Part shown: positions 48,700-58,919 of the stretch, piece by piece
How the letters are laid out: each line of letters begins with the position of its first letter
How positions within the stretch are numbered: position 1 is the first letter of the stretch
NCBI RefSeq assembly: GCF_014636315.1
Contig: NZ_BMED01000004.1
Location: 434,001-498,000 of the forward strand
DNA from: Parundibacterium terreum
Lineage (GTDB): Bacteria; Pseudomonadota; Gammaproteobacteria; Burkholderiales; Burkholderiaceae_D
Direction of reading: 5' to 3'
DNA length: 64,000 bases
Program-made: the position numbers and the translations under genes
Notes under the pieces: generated by a model
The model's database searches: none
What the model was told of the DNA's origin: nothing
The model's input: the letters and a program-made list of their open reading frames with translations, nothing else

Positions 48700-49974
48700 C
48701 TAACGCTTGGTGCGGAACAGTTGTGGCAGTAAAGTGGCCAGGCGGGCGCGTTCGTCACCCTTGGCCTGATGCAGGGCCTGTTGCGGGCCGTGCAGGAATT
48801 TGGCGGTAATGCCTTTGGACAGTGCTTCCAGTACCGCGTCTATGTCTTCACCCTTGGCCAGCATCTTGCGTGCGCGTTCCAGCTCCATCATGCGCACTAC
48901 CTCGCTGCTTTCATGCAGGTCCTGGATTACAGGCACGACTACACGGCCGTCCACCCAGTGCATGAAGGATTGCACGCGGGTTTCGATGATGGCTTCTGCC
49001 TGTGCCACTGCGGCCTGGCGGTTTTCCAGTCCGGTCTGCACCACGTTGCCGAGGTCATCCACGGTGTACAGGAAAACGTCGTCCAGCGCGCCGATTTCAG
49101 GTTCTATATCGCGCGGCACCGCCAGATCCACCATGAAGATAGGGCGATGGCGGCGCGCTTTGACCACGCGCTCGACCAGTCCCAGGCCGATGATAGGCAG
49201 TGAAGAGGCGGTACAGGAAATGATGATGTCGAATTGCGCCAACTGCTGCGGCAATTCAGCCAGGCGTATTGCCTTGCCGTTGAAGCGGTGGGCCAGCGCT
49301 TCGCCGCGCTCCAGCGTGCGGTTGGCGATGGTCAGGCTCTTGGGATTTTGCGCGGCAAAGTGGGTTGCGCACAGTTCTATCATCTCGCCGGCGCCGATGA
49401 ACAGCACATGCTGATCAGAAATTTTGTCGAAGATGCGTTGCGACAGGCGTACTGCAGCGGCCGCCATGGACACACTGTGCGCGCCGATCTCCGTGGTAGT
49501 GCGTACTTCCTTCGCAACAGCAAAGGTGCGCTGGAACAACTGGTGCAAATAAGTGCCGAGGCCACCGGCGGCATCCGCCTGGCGCACTGCATCCTTCATC
49601 TGGCCCAGGATCTGCGGCTCGCCCAGCACCATGGAATCCAGGCCGGAAGCAACCCGGAATGCGTGGCGCACCGCATTGTCTTGCGGCAGCGTATATAAAT
49701 GGGGGCGCAATTCTGCGTATGGCAGCTTGTGGAAGTCGGCGAGGAAATGCGCGGTGGCATCTATCGGGTTGTCGACCTGGTTGGCCGCATACAGTTCGGT
49801 GCGGTTGCAAGTGGACAGAATTGCTGCCTCATTGCCGAATTCAGTGCCATCCTTGCCAAACCACGAGCGCGCGGCAACCACTGCCTGACTGATCTGGTCA
49901 GGGGCAAAAGCGACTTTTTCGCGCAGCGAAACAGGCGCGGTCGTGTGATTGAGGCCGACGGCTAGCAGTTGCAT
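48700..49974 (-). CDS. hemA: Glutamyl-tRNA reductase
   Basis: First step of tetrapyrrole synthesis by the C5 pathway. The catalytic Cys is in LSTCNRTE (Cys56), followed by the NADPH domain (GAGEMIEL) and the C-terminal dimer helix. 424 residues, normal. It precedes prfA; upstream is a 92-bp gap to the CHASE2 kinase gene on the same strand. Confidence 0.96.
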   Translation of the reverse strand: MQLLAVGLNHTTAPVSLREKVAFAPDQISQAVVAARSWFGKDGTEFGNEAAILSTCNRTELYAANQVDNPIDATAHFLADFHKLPYAELRPHLYTLPQDNAVRHAFRVASGLDSMVLGEPQILGQMKDAVRQADAAGGLGTYLHQLFQRTFAVAKEVRTTTEIGAHSVSMAAAAVRLSQRIFDKISDQHVLFIGAGEMIELCATHFAAQNPKSLTIANRTLERGEALAHRFNGKAIRLAELPQQLAQFDIIISCTASSLPIIGLGLVERVVKARRHRPIFMVDLAVPRDIEPEIGALDDVFLYTVDDLGNVVQTGLENRQAAVAQAEAIIETRVQSFMHWVDGRVVVPVIQDLHESSEVVRMMELERARKMLAKGEDIDAVLEALSKGITAKFLHGPQQALHQAKGDERARLATLLPQLFRTKR

Positions 49975-50066
49975 GGAATAAATATCGGGAGATTATGCAC
50001 GCTATTATAGCGTGCTCCCGGTTCCGCGTTTCGTTGCTTGCCGGGCTAAAAGACAGAAATGGCTTG

Positions 50067-52508
50067 TTATGCATCAAATGCGGGCAATTTAATGTGGAAA
50101 GTTGTTCCTTCATTAAGAACGCTATGGAAGCCTATCTGTCCACGGTGCCGGTCGATGACGGTTTTGACAAAGACCATGCCCAGTCCTATGCCGTCCGCTT
50201 TGCCCTGGTCGCTGTGCTTGAAGCGCTGAAAACGCTGGAACAGGCGGGCCTGGTCAGCCCTGGCAATGCCGTAGCCCTGGTCGCTGATGCTGCAAATGAC
50301 CACAGTCCCGTCCGCTCCTTGTTCAAATTGCAAGCTGCAAGTGATCGTGGTGTCGGCCGGGCTGTATTTGATCGCATTGGACAGCAGATTGGTCAGCACC
50401 CGTGTCATCAGGCTGCGATCGACATTGACGGGGTAGTAGTCCCCGGGGGTATGGCTGAGAATGCGGATGTTTTTGTTTTTTGACAGCGCCCACATTTCTT
50501 CCGTCGCATCCAGCAGGATATCCTGCATATCGGTCTCTTCCAGCCGGTAATTTTGCGATTCGGCGCGCACCAGTTGCACAAAATCGTCGGCCAGGCTGAG
50601 CGTTGCGGTCGCCGCTCTTTCTATGCGGGATATGAATTCAGCCTGCGGCAAGGCTGTGGCCTGGTCCTGCTGCAATTCCAGCAAGGCCAGGATGGAGGCT
50701 TGCGGTGAGCGCATGTCATGCGAAATGAAATGCAATGATTCATCGCGGCTGCGCTCGGCGCTGCGTATTGCCGTGATATCGATGACGCTGACTATCCAGC
50801 CTATCAGCTCCTTGCTGCTTGAGTAGCAGGGCGCGCTCTTGATGATCAGATTGCGCCCCTGCGTGTCGCTGACTTCTATGCCCTGGCTGATGGTTGCAGT
50901 ATGTTCCAGGTCCAGCAGATTCCACCAGCTGAATTCCACGTTAGGCGTCTGGTCCAGCGCCTTGGGATTGCTCATGCCGGCGAACAGGTAGGGCATCAAT
51001 GCGTCCTGCACTTGGGGCGTGCCTATGCTGGCAAAATAATCCTTGGCGGGCTGGTTGGACAGCAATACATTACCGTCGATCGTGGTCACCAGCGTCGCAT
51101 CGGGCAGGCTGCTCAGGCTGTCGGTGACGAACTGGCGCAAGTCGCGCACACGACGGGCAGCGACCTGCATTGCATTGATGCGCTGCTCCAGCGCATCCTG
51201 CAAAGGCGCTGGCCTGGTTTTGCCTGCTGGAGCCAGTTCAGGCAGCAAATGCGGCTCCTTGTCCAGCAGCAGAAATTCTGCCGCCAGATAGCGCATCGCG
51301 GCCTCCAGCCGGCGCCAGCTCCAGACGGGATAGGCGAGTATCAAGGTCAGCAAGGCGGCGGACGGCGGCAGCCAATACCCGGCAGTCAGCGCAAAATAAC
51401 TGCCCGCCAGCAGGCCCATGCAGACCAGGCCAGTGACCAGCAGCGATATGCGCGGCGACAGCAGGAAGTAGCACAAGAGCGTCAGCGCAACCGGCAGCAG
51501 GCAAAACAACAGGGTTTGCCACAATGGGGCGAAGGCGATCGAACGTCCGTCCAGCAGGCTGGACAGGATATTGGCATTGATTTCCACGCCGGAAATTACG
51601 CCATCATTGCCTGACACCGGAGTCGGGAAAGAATCGGCCATGCCAAAGGCGGTCGGTCCGACCAGCACATATTTATTTTTGAAAAATTCTGCCGGCACTT
51701 CACCGCGCAGCACAGCCACATAGGGGACAGATTTGAAATGGCCGGCGCTGCCATAGAAAGGAATGTGCATCTGGTAATCGCGCTGCCAGGCATTCGGGTT
51801 GTCCGGCTTGGCTGTATACTGGAGGCGGCGTAAATCGGCGGTGAGCCTGGCTCCGGGAATCTCTGCGGTCGCCGCGGCAGGCCTGCCCAGGTCTTTCATC
51901 GCCAGCCCAAAATGCGACCACCAATTTCCCTTGATGCCTTCGCGCAGGAATACGCTGCGGACGATGCCATCCCTGTCCTGTTCCACATGGATATGCCCGA
52001 GCTGCCTGGCGGCATTGGCCAGCACCGGTATCGGCAGCGTGGCAACCAGACCCGCGCCGGCTTCTTCCGCATTCAAAGGCAATACGACCCGGTTGCTGGC
52101 GGTGATCGCATTCGCCAGCACGGTGTCGCCATGGACAGGATTGCCCGCACTGTCTTGCTGCGGGCTTTCGGGTTCCGAAAATTTGATATCTATACCTATC
52201 GCCAGCGGCTGCATCGCGGCTAGCCGGCTGATCAGCTCGGCATGGCGAGTGCGCGGCCACGGCCATTTGCCCAGTTCGTTCAGGCTGTAGTCATCGATGG
52301 CAACAATGATGACGTCATCGCGGGCTGGCTGGGTATTGGCCTGCATGAACCTGTCATACAGGTTCAGATCCAGCCGTCCCATGATATTAAACAGGCTCAG
52401 TCCGGCTGCCAGGACAAGCAGCAAAATGCTGATGATCAGCCACTCGCGCAATGCGATATGCTCTGCGCTGGAAGAAGTGCCTGCTTTTGCATCCGCAATG
52501 TGCTTCAT
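50067..52508 (-). CDS. CHASE2-domain hybrid-free sensor histidine kinase
   Basis: 813 residues: membrane helix (about 25-43), CHASE2 periplasmic sensor (about 45-320, with WPWPR like the cyclase at 31989-33821), three membrane helices (about 335-400), PAS-like domain (about 465-575), HisKA with His597 (ISHDMRSP) and HATPase (N-box NLLSNAIKYS at about 707, DQGYGIA, GIGLGM). No receiver domain. The LysM-FecR gene and an OmpR-type regulator lie just upstream on the same strand with gaps of 86 and 116 bp; the three form a signalling unit. Confidence 0.9.
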   Translation of the reverse strand: MKHIADAKAGTSSSAEHIALREWLIISILLLVLAAGLSLFNIMGRLDLNLYDRFMQANTQPARDDVIIVAIDDYSLNELGKWPWPRTRHAELISRLAAMQPLAIGIDIKFSEPESPQQDSAGNPVHGDTVLANAITASNRVVLPLNAEEAGAGLVATLPIPVLANAARQLGHIHVEQDRDGIVRSVFLREGIKGNWWSHFGLAMKDLGRPAAATAEIPGARLTADLRRLQYTAKPDNPNAWQRDYQMHIPFYGSAGHFKSVPYVAVLRGEVPAEFFKNKYVLVGPTAFGMADSFPTPVSGNDGVISGVEINANILSSLLDGRSIAFAPLWQTLLFCLLPVALTLLCYFLLSPRISLLVTGLVCMGLLAGSYFALTAGYWLPPSAALLTLILAYPVWSWRRLEAAMRYLAAEFLLLDKEPHLLPELAPAGKTRPAPLQDALEQRINAMQVAARRVRDLRQFVTDSLSSLPDATLVTTIDGNVLLSNQPAKDYFASIGTPQVQDALMPYLFAGMSNPKALDQTPNVEFSWWNLLDLEHTATISQGIEVSDTQGRNLIIKSAPCYSSSKELIGWIVSVIDITAIRSAERSRDESLHFISHDMRSPQASILALLELQQDQATALPQAEFISRIERAATATLSLADDFVQLVRAESQNYRLEETDMQDILLDATEEMWALSKNKNIRILSHTPGDYYPVNVDRSLMTRVLTNLLSNAIKYSPADTTITCSLQFEQGADGTVVICSISDQGYGIARADQARLFQRFQRFKHSDQGKADGIGLGMVFVKTVIDRHRGQIGFHSVLNEGTTFHIKLPAFDA

Positions 52509-52594
52509 ATCTTCCTGTGTGATGCTGGCCTGGTCTGCCTGCTAGTGGTAATCCGTTATGAATCTTTTTCCGAGTTGTGCATCCGGTCGCTGTG

Positions 52595-54295
52595 TTAATA
52601 GCCAGCCCTGACTGCGCCGCCACTCGACATCAAGGCCTCGCCGTTGCTGGTGGTCCAGCGGCTGTAGATACTGACCTTTTGCGTGGACGAGAAGGCGCCG
52701 ATATAGCCATCCGGATCAGTCGCACGCACGCGGATGAAGTACTGGCCGGCGTCCGGGCGCGGGATGCGCAGCTCGGATTTGTCCAGTTCCTGCGATAGAT
52801 ACAGCGAAGTGAATCCTGCATCGCGGCCTATCTGCACCAGGAATTTTTGCCCCGGCTCTGAAGGCCAGTTGAATGACAATTCCTTGTCTCCGCCATCCGT
52901 GAATGGCGCCATTGCCTGCTGCGGCGGCATCAATACAAAGCGCTGGGCATCGCTGAATGGCCCCTGGTCCGGCTGTCCATTCTTTTGGGAGATGCTGGCG
53001 GCGCGCCAGAAATAAGTACCCGGTTTCAGCGTATCTGCCGTCAGGCGTATGTCGGTGATGCCGGTTTGGTCCAGGAGAATATCCTTGAATGCTGCGTCAT
53101 TGGCGACCTGCAGGCGGTAGGTTTTGGCGTCTGCCGCCTCGGTCCATGCAAAGTCCACCTTGTCTGCCCGCAGCTTGGCCTTGGGTTGCACGCTGAACGG
53201 CGGCTCCGGGCGCGCTTTCAGTGTGAATGGCAGTATGACAGGAAGACCTTCCAGGCCGACTCCATCGATGGCAGTCGCGCGTACGAAGTACTGGCCGTCA
53301 GGCAAGCCGTCAAACTTGAAGCGGGTGTCGGTATCAAGGCCGCTGACGCGTCCTTCCGCCAGCAGATTTTGCGCCTGGGAGTCGCTGGCGATCTGCGCGC
53401 GGTAAGCGGTGGCGCGCTCCATCTTGTCGATGCTGATCTGTACCGTCGGTTTTTCTTGCAACTGGTAATTGCCGCTCAGCGTAGGCGGGTTCAGCAAAGC
53501 CACCGGCTTGCCGACTGCATTGCGGCTGACGATGTTTCCCTGGCCGGCGGGCAGTAATACCGTGGCCGGTTTTTCCGGTTTGCCGACGGCGACCTTGCCA
53601 CCCAGGACTTCGCTGGCGATGCCGTTGTCATTCACACCGACGCGAAAATGCGTGCCGCGTACGCCTGCAATGGCCAGTGGCGAACGTACCTCAAAACGGC
53701 CCTTGTTGGATTCCAGCGGCGTTACCGTTGATTCCACCCGGCCTTGCACCAGTGTGATCTCGGTGCGTGGGCTTTGCGTGTATTTTGCCATCCTCAGCTT
53801 GCTCAGTTTGACCTGGCTATTGGATGGGATGGAGATGCGGGAATTGTCCGGCAATACCAGCGACAGGAAACCGTTCCTGCTGGTGCTGATCTGGCTGCCT
53901 TCGGTCAGCGTGGCGCCTATCTCCAGTGCGGTTTCCGCACCTGCCGTATTTTTTGCCGTGGCCTGTCCTGCCAGCGCAACGACCTTGGCGCTGCTCATTT
54001 CTTCAGGCAGCAACTCCAGCGGAATCAGGATGGCGGAGCCGACAGGGATGGTGCGGTCATTGCCTATCTTGTTGCGCTTGCCGATGATGCTCCAGTTGCT
54101 GAGCTTTTCTGTATAGCGTAGCGCGATGCTGGAGAGGGTATCGCCCTTCAGCGCGTAGTACGTCATATCAGGCGGGGTATTGACTACGGTACCGGGCTCC
54201 CCTGCTGTCTTGGCGGCACAAGCCGGCTGCATGGAGAGCACTGAAAACGAAAGACCCAGCGCCAGAAGAAAAGTGAAGCGAAAAGCGGTGTACAT
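52595..54295 (-). CDS. Secreted LysM-FecR-domain protein with beta-sandwich repeats
   Basis: 566 residues: signal peptide (about 1-28), LysM peptidoglycan-binding domain (about 45-93: YYALKGDTLSSIALRY), FecR domain (about 115-245; includes GVRGTHFRVGVND), then two to three fibronectin-like repeats, each ending DGQYFVRATAIDG, PGTYFWRAASIS or AGQYFIRVRATD. FecR domains are usually in anti-sigma regulators; here there is no membrane helix or sigma factor, so it more likely presents a wall- or periplasm-facing signal to the neighbouring CHASE2 kinase. Confidence 0.85.
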   Translation of the reverse strand: MYTAFRFTFLLALGLSFSVLSMQPACAAKTAGEPGTVVNTPPDMTYYALKGDTLSSIALRYTEKLSNWSIIGKRNKIGNDRTIPVGSAILIPLELLPEEMSSAKVVALAGQATAKNTAGAETALEIGATLTEGSQISTSRNGFLSLVLPDNSRISIPSNSQVKLSKLRMAKYTQSPRTEITLVQGRVESTVTPLESNKGRFEVRSPLAIAGVRGTHFRVGVNDNGIASEVLGGKVAVGKPEKPATVLLPAGQGNIVSRNAVGKPVALLNPPTLSGNYQLQEKPTVQISIDKMERATAYRAQIASDSQAQNLLAEGRVSGLDTDTRFKFDGLPDGQYFVRATAIDGVGLEGLPVILPFTLKARPEPPFSVQPKAKLRADKVDFAWTEAADAKTYRLQVANDAAFKDILLDQTGITDIRLTADTLKPGTYFWRAASISQKNGQPDQGPFSDAQRFVLMPPQQAMAPFTDGGDKELSFNWPSEPGQKFLVQIGRDAGFTSLYLSQELDKSELRIPRPDAGQYFIRVRATDPDGYIGAFSSTQKVSIYSRWTTSNGEALMSSGGAVRAGY

Positions 54296-54411
54296 GCGAT
54301 CTCCAGGGGCTTACCGGCTGCGGTCTTAGCAATGCTTGTAGGGGATAATGGGATGGGGAGCCAAGATGCAGTATAGTCCGGACATTGCCGGGCTATACTT
54401 ATCCGGCGGCC

Positions 54412-55104
54412 TTATTCAGCGGCGACTTGCTCCAGGCGGTAGCCGTAGCTATACACGGGAGCCAGGCGATAGCCGTTCTCAGGGCGCAATTCCAGCTTGC
54501 TGCGCACCCGTGAAATGTGGGTGTCCATCGTGCGCGAAGGGATGTCGATGTCGCGTGACCATACTGCTTCCAGTATGTAGGCGCGCGACAGCGGCCGGCC
54601 CAGATTGCGAAACAGCAGCAAGGCCAGGTCAAACTCTTTCTGCGTCATTTCTACAGGCACGTCATTGATGCTGACCCGGCCTGCGCGGGTTTCGAATTTG
54701 TAGATGCCGAACTGCAGGTGCTCGGACATGGCCTGTGCCGGGTAGGCGCGGCGCAACAATGCCTGCACGCGGGCTACCAGTTCGCTGCGGCGTATCGGTT
54801 TGATCATGTAATCGTCGGCGCCTGCGGCGAGGCCGGCGACGATATCATCTTCGCCGGAACGGCTGGTCATGAATAAGACAGGCAGGGTAGGGGATAGTTT
54901 TTCCCTGACCCATTGCAGAATTTCGGTACCGCTCAGGTCGGGAACTTGCCAATCCAGGATCAGCATGTCGTAGCTGTCGCGCCGCAAATGGTGCAGCATC
55001 TCTTTTCCGCTCAGGAAGGGATGGCAGGAGTGGCCGGCGGCACTGAGTATGGTGCAGACTAACTCGAGCAGATTGTTGTCATCGTCAAGTACGGCAATTC
55101 TCAT
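54412..55104 (-). CDS. OmpR-family response regulator
   Basis: 230 residues. Receiver domain with DDD (8-10), Asp51 (LILDWQVP) and Lys102 (DYMIKPI); winged-helix domain at about 130-225. It is the likely partner of the CHASE2 kinase encoded two genes downstream. As first gene of the cluster it may also control it. The target is unknown. Confidence 0.88.
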   Translation of the reverse strand: MRIAVLDDDNNLLELVCTILSAAGHSCHPFLSGKEMLHHLRRDSYDMLILDWQVPDLSGTEILQWVREKLSPTLPVLFMTSRSGEDDIVAGLAAGADDYMIKPIRRSELVARVQALLRRAYPAQAMSEHLQFGIYKFETRAGRVSINDVPVEMTQKEFDLALLLFRNLGRPLSRAYILEAVWSRDIDIPSRTMDTHISRVRSKLELRPENGYRLAPVYSYGYRLEQVAAE

Positions 55105-55446
55105 AGGGACCCACGATTAAGGTTATGCAATAAGATCATGCACAAATGCAAATTGTGCCATTTTACATATTGATAAAAGCGCCATTGTACCTAATGATAT
55201 GTGAAGTTTTCTACAATGAAACAATAAAGTGAAAAAAAACTGTTCGATATTGCATCATGGAACTATTTTCCGCGCAGTTGAAGAAAATTATCTGAGCTTA
55301 AGAAAAGATGATAGTTAAAAGCTATCGACGGCGTACAGCAGCTTTTTCCGAAATCTTTGTAGGAGAGTCGCTGGCGCCACGACAAACGGCGCCAGCTTTG
55401 GCTTGAAATCAAAAAACCTCAAAAACGTCAAAAAACCTGCGCAGTA
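55105..55446. other. AT-rich gap with a strong hairpin, upstream of the regulator and downstream of minE
   Basis: Stretch of 342 bp without a gene. A perfect 9-bp stem GCTGGCGCC / GGCGCCAGC (55370-55378 with 55388-55396) lies about 50 bp past the minE stop and may end the min operon, although no T run follows it. T-rich runs lie between minE and the hairpin. The rest, 55105-55330, is AT-rich and should hold the promoter of the regulator gene; no clear box pair stands out. Confidence 0.5.
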
Positions 55447-55710
55447 TTAGCTGCGCAATTCCGCTTCAGGTAAAACCACATTCACGTCCAGCACTTCCAG
55501 GTTGCCCTGGCGGTCCAGCGATACCTTGATATCGTCGGCATTCACCTTGGTGTATTTCGAGATGACGGCAATCAGTTCTGCATGCAATGCAGGCAGAAAA
55601 TCATAGCCGTCGCGACCACTGCGTTCACGGGCGATGATGATCTGCAGGCGCTCTTTCGCGGTGTTCGCGCTTTTTGGCTTGGTGTTGAATAAGAAAGAGA
55701 GCAGGGCCAT
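55447..55710 (-). CDS. minE: Cell-division topological factor MinE
   Basis: 87 residues with the N-terminal MALLSFLF amphipathic start, the MinD-binding [12 protein letters not shown] helix and the C-terminal dimer domain. The ATG at 55710 has GGAGGGAAG upstream and lies one base past the minD stop; a longer frame to 55827 is spurious. It drives MinCD off the pole membrane. Confidence 0.95.
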   Translation of the reverse strand: MALLSFLFNTKPKSANTAKERLQIIIARERSGRDGYDFLPALHAELIAVISKYTKVNADDIKVSLDRQGNLEVLDVNVVLPEAELRS

Positions 55711-55711
55711 A

Positions 55712-56527
55712 TTACTTCCCTCCAAAGATGCGCTGAAGCAGGCCTGGTTTTTCGTAAGCGATAAAACGCAGAGGCACTTCCTGGCCGAGGAAGCGCGATA
55801 CGACGTCCTCGTAGGCTTCGGAAACATCGCTACCCTTCATATGGATAGCAGGATTACCCTGGTTGGAAGCATGCAGCACGGTTTCTGATTCAGGGATGAT
55901 GCCGATCAAAGGGATGCGCAGGATTTCCTGCACATCGGTATAAGACAGCATCTCGCCGCCTTCTACCCGTTTTGGCGAATAGCGGGTGATCAGCAGATGC
56001 TCCTTGACCGGTTCGCCGCCATTTTGCGCGCGCTTGGATTTGGCCTGGATGATGCCGAGGATACGATCTGAATCGCGCACCGAAGAAACTTCCGGATTGG
56101 TGACGATGATCGCTTCATCGGCAAAAGCCAGCGCCATCACGGCGCCGCGTTCGATACCCGCCGGAGAATCGCAGACGATGTATTCAAAGTCCATCTTGAC
56201 CAGATCGTTTAGTACGCGTTCCACGCCTTCTTCGGTCAGCGCATCCTTGTCGCGGGTTTGCGAAGCAGGCAGGATGAACAGGTTGTCGCAATGCTTGTCC
56301 TTGATCAGCGCCTGGTTCAGGGTTGCTTCTCCGCTGATGACGTTGATCAGGTCATATACCACGCGGCGTTCGCAGCCCATGATCAGGTCGAGATTGCGCA
56401 GGCCGACGTCAAAGTCCAGCACTGCAGTTTTATGTCCCCTCAAGGCGAGGCCAGAAGCAAAGCTTGCGCTGGAAGTGGTTTTGCCCACGCCGCCTTTACC
56501 TGATGTCACAACGATGATTCTTGCCAC
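55712..56527 (-). CDS. minD: Septum-site ATPase MinD
   Basis: 271 residues. The deviant Walker [12 protein letters not shown] is at the N-terminus, and the C-terminal amphipathic helix (LLQRIFGG) is the membrane target. It works with MinC and MinE. 54 bp separate it from minC upstream. Confidence 0.97.
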   Translation of the reverse strand: MARIIVVTSGKGGVGKTTSSASFASGLALRGHKTAVLDFDVGLRNLDLIMGCERRVVYDLINVISGEATLNQALIKDKHCDNLFILPASQTRDKDALTEEGVERVLNDLVKMDFEYIVCDSPAGIERGAVMALAFADEAIIVTNPEVSSVRDSDRILGIIQAKSKRAQNGGEPVKEHLLITRYSPKRVEGGEMLSYTDVQEILRIPLIGIIPESETVLHASNQGNPAIHMKGSDVSEAYEDVVSRFLGQEVPLRFIAYEKPGLLQRIFGGK

Positions 56528-56581
56528 AAAGAGCTCCTTTTAGATATATATGCTGTATGGATAAGCGCGATTGATCGCGGC

Positions 56582-57340
56582 TCAGCCCGTTGTCTTGACC
56601 GATGATACTTCAATACTGTCGCCTATCAGCTTGATTTGTACCGGTTGATTTGCCGCCAATGCAGGCGGGCCGTTTTCAAATGTCCTGTAGATGCCGGCAA
56701 TGGAGACCAGTTCGGCTTCCATGCCCATGGCAAAAATGCGCGCTTCGGTATTACCCATGGCGCCGGCCAGCGCGCGGCCGCGCAAAGGCGCATAGATATG
56801 GATGCTGCCGTCGGCGATCACTTCAGCGCCGTTGTTCACCGATGCGGTAATGATCAGGTCGGCGCCGCGTGCATAGATGCGCTGCCCGGCGCGCACCGGG
56901 GTGTCGATCACCATGGCGGGCATATGGCCAGCGGCTTGAGGTGCGGGCGCAGGCGCAGGGGGGGCAGCGGCCGGGGCTGCCACCGCAGCAGCTTGCGCAG
57001 GAATCTCTATTTCCTGGCGTGGCTTGCTGACCACATCCAGGCTCAGGCCAATGGCGCTGATGTCCGCGTGGTCTTCCGCACGCGCATTGCGTACCGCAAC
57101 TGGGTTCAGTCCGAAAGACTTGAACAGAGGGACCAGGCTGGCCCAGTCCAGTTTTTGCTCGCTGATGGGTTCTACATCGATGACTGCGAATTCGTCATCA
57201 AAAAAATCCGGTGTACCTGCCGTCATTTCCTTCAATGCTGTTTCCAGCGCGGAGGTAGAGGCTTCATGCAAAATGACGGCGACCGCCACAACTGTTGATA
57301 TTTTTATCTCTATGGGCTTGCGCGTCAGGCTATTTTGCAT
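56582..57340 (-). CDS. minC: Septum-site inhibitor MinC
   Basis: 252 residues: N-terminal FtsZ-inhibiting domain (about 1-110), an Ala/Pro-rich linker (about 115-150), C-terminal beta-helix domain that binds MinD (RAGQRIYARGADLIITASVNNGAEVIADG, GRALAGAMGN). First gene of minCDE. A four-copy 12-bp repeat lies about 60 bp upstream of its start. Confidence 0.95.
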   Translation of the reverse strand: MQNSLTRKPIEIKISTVVAVAVILHEASTSALETALKEMTAGTPDFFDDEFAVIDVEPISEQKLDWASLVPLFKSFGLNPVAVRNARAEDHADISAIGLSLDVVSKPRQEIEIPAQAAAVAAPAAAPPAPAPAPQAAGHMPAMVIDTPVRAGQRIYARGADLIITASVNNGAEVIADGSIHIYAPLRGRALAGAMGNTEARIFAMGMEAELVSIAGIYRTFENGPPALAANQPVQIKLIGDSIEVSSVKTTG

Positions 57341-57398
57341 AAATGGTAGTGATTGAAAATAAGAAGCTTGAAAGAAGCTGAAACACTAGATAAGTAAT

Positions 57399-57446
57399 AA
57401 ACCTAGTAACAAACCCAGTAACAAACCCAGTAACAAACCCAGTAAC
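57399..57446. repeat. 12-bp tandem repeat x4 upstream of minC
   Basis: Four contiguous copies of AAACCCAGTAAC (first copy with CCT for CCC). It lies 58-106 bp upstream of minC in a 475-bp divergent gap to the GST gene. I see no strong promoter; the rest of the gap (57447-57815) is moderately AT-rich and otherwise unremarkable. Confidence 0.8.
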
Positions 57447-57815
57447 AAAGCCGGTTTGTGGTTTCTTGTCTTAACGGCAAGGTAAAAACGCCAAGAACTG
57501 TATTTGCCTAAAAAGCAGTCATCGTACCAAGCGAAGCGCAAGATTGCAAAAAAATAGGCGCTTTAAGGTGATTACCTCGCCGCTTATTGCCTGTCTGCCT
57601 CAACCCCGGCATTTTAACGTCCATTCGGTGTACATCTACGCAATACAAAACTATCTCAAGTTGAGTGGCGATAGCTTGGCAAGTTGTAAAAATGACTACT
57701 GACAGATTCTGTCATTTTACACCGTCAGAATGGCTGCACCTCATGCGATGAGCAAAGACAGCAGATAAGTCGATTATTTAAGCAAATTACAACAACACAA
57801 ACCAGGAGTCCTATC

Positions 57816-58430
57816 ATGCGCTTGTATCACCATCCCTATTCCGCCAGCGCCCGCCGTGCCGTCATGACAGCCTTGCATCTTGGGCTCCCTGTCGAACTGG
57901 TGACGCTGGATCTGACCAATATGCAGCAGCGCCGCCAACTGACCAAAATGAATGCCAATAGCAAGGTGCCGGTGCTGCAAGACGGCGATTTCCTGCTGTG
58001 GGAATCTTGCGCCATCATGCAATACCTGGCCGACAGTAGCCCCGGGCAGTCCATCTACCCGACTGAGGCGCGTGCCCGGGTAGACGTCAACCGCTGGCTG
58101 TTCTGGGCTTCGCAGCACTTCGCGCCTGCGCTGGGCATCCATGTGTGGGAAAACATGATGAAGGCGATGTATGGCGTGGGTTTGCCCGATAAGCGGGAAC
58201 TGGAGCGCGGTACCCTGTTGATAGAGCAATTTGCCCAGGTGCTGGATGAGCATTTGCAGGGGCGTGAATGGGTGTGCGGTTCTGGCGTGAGCATTGCTGA
58301 TTTTGCGATCGCGACACCGCTGATGTACATGCAACAGGCAAAATTGCCTTTGCGGCAGTATGCAAATATCCAATCCTGGTTTGGCCGGGTGCAGCAGTTG
58401 AATGCCTGGAAGAAGACTGAACTCCAATAG
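57816..58430 (+). CDS. Glutathione S-transferase family protein
   Basis: 204 residues: N-terminal thioredoxin-like domain (YHHPYSASARRAVM, KVPVLQDGDF with the cis-Pro, then ESCAI for the glutathione gamma-Glu) and a C-terminal helical domain (CGSGVSIADFAIATPL). The Ser in SASARR could be the glutathione thiol-activating residue. Substrate unknown. Stands alone. Confidence 0.88.
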   Translation: MRLYHHPYSASARRAVMTALHLGLPVELVTLDLTNMQQRRQLTKMNANSKVPVLQDGDFLLWESCAIMQYLADSSPGQSIYPTEARARVDVNRWLFWASQHFAPALGIHVWENMMKAMYGVGLPDKRELERGTLLIEQFAQVLDEHLQGREWVCGSGVSIADFAIATPLMYMQQAKLPLRQYANIQSWFGRVQQLNAWKKTELQ

Positions 58431-58739
58431 GGCCTTGGGCGGGGCGTTCGAAGGCTGACGAATGCCTTATGCCGCAGCATTTTTGTTAACTAATTGACAT
58501 ACTTGCTTGGCGGGGCATGGCCCGGGAGTTGCCATGCTCTATCGGCTTTCGCATATAAATAGGCTATCGCTCAGGCGCTGGTGATCGGCATTCTTGTTTG
58601 CAAAAAAAGAAATGAGTACGCCTATTGCAGATTCAGGTAATACTATGGGATAGTTGCGCCAGGAGTATTTGTATTTTGTATTCTTGTCTATGCTCGTGCT
58701 TTCGCTGTATCAGCTTCGCCTTACCTTGAAAGGAAAAGT

Positions 58740-58919
58740 ATGAAATATATAGAAGAAAATAGTGCATTACTGAAGCAATTGATGACGACACCACCGATGA
58801 GCGCGCAGCAATACGCCATCGTTATGCGCAAACGTACAGATTCCCGCAGGAGAGCTGAAGACGCCCGCGACGCCAGCCTGGCAAACGCACAGGCAAAACA
58901 ATCTGCGCAAGGTGCTTAA
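58740..58919 (+). CDS. Small basic/polar protein, 59 aa
   Basis: ATG with AAAGGA 9 nt upstream. No signal peptide or membrane span. An acidic helix start (KYIEENSALLKQL) is followed by a Pro-containing turn and an Arg/Asp/Ala-rich helix to the end (RKRTDSRRRAEDARDASLA). I recognise no family. The 309 bp before it (58431-58739) hold no gene; a stem GCATGGC/GCCATGC at 58515-58537 is the only structure seen. Confidence 0.5.
   Translation: MKYIEENSALLKQLMTTPPMSAQQYAIVMRKRTDSRRRAEDARDASLANAQAKQSAQGA

Noticed and set aside
58494..58499. Perfect TTGACA as a promoter for the 59-aa gene
   Set aside because: No -10 hexamer at 15-19 bp downstream; the region there is GC-rich.
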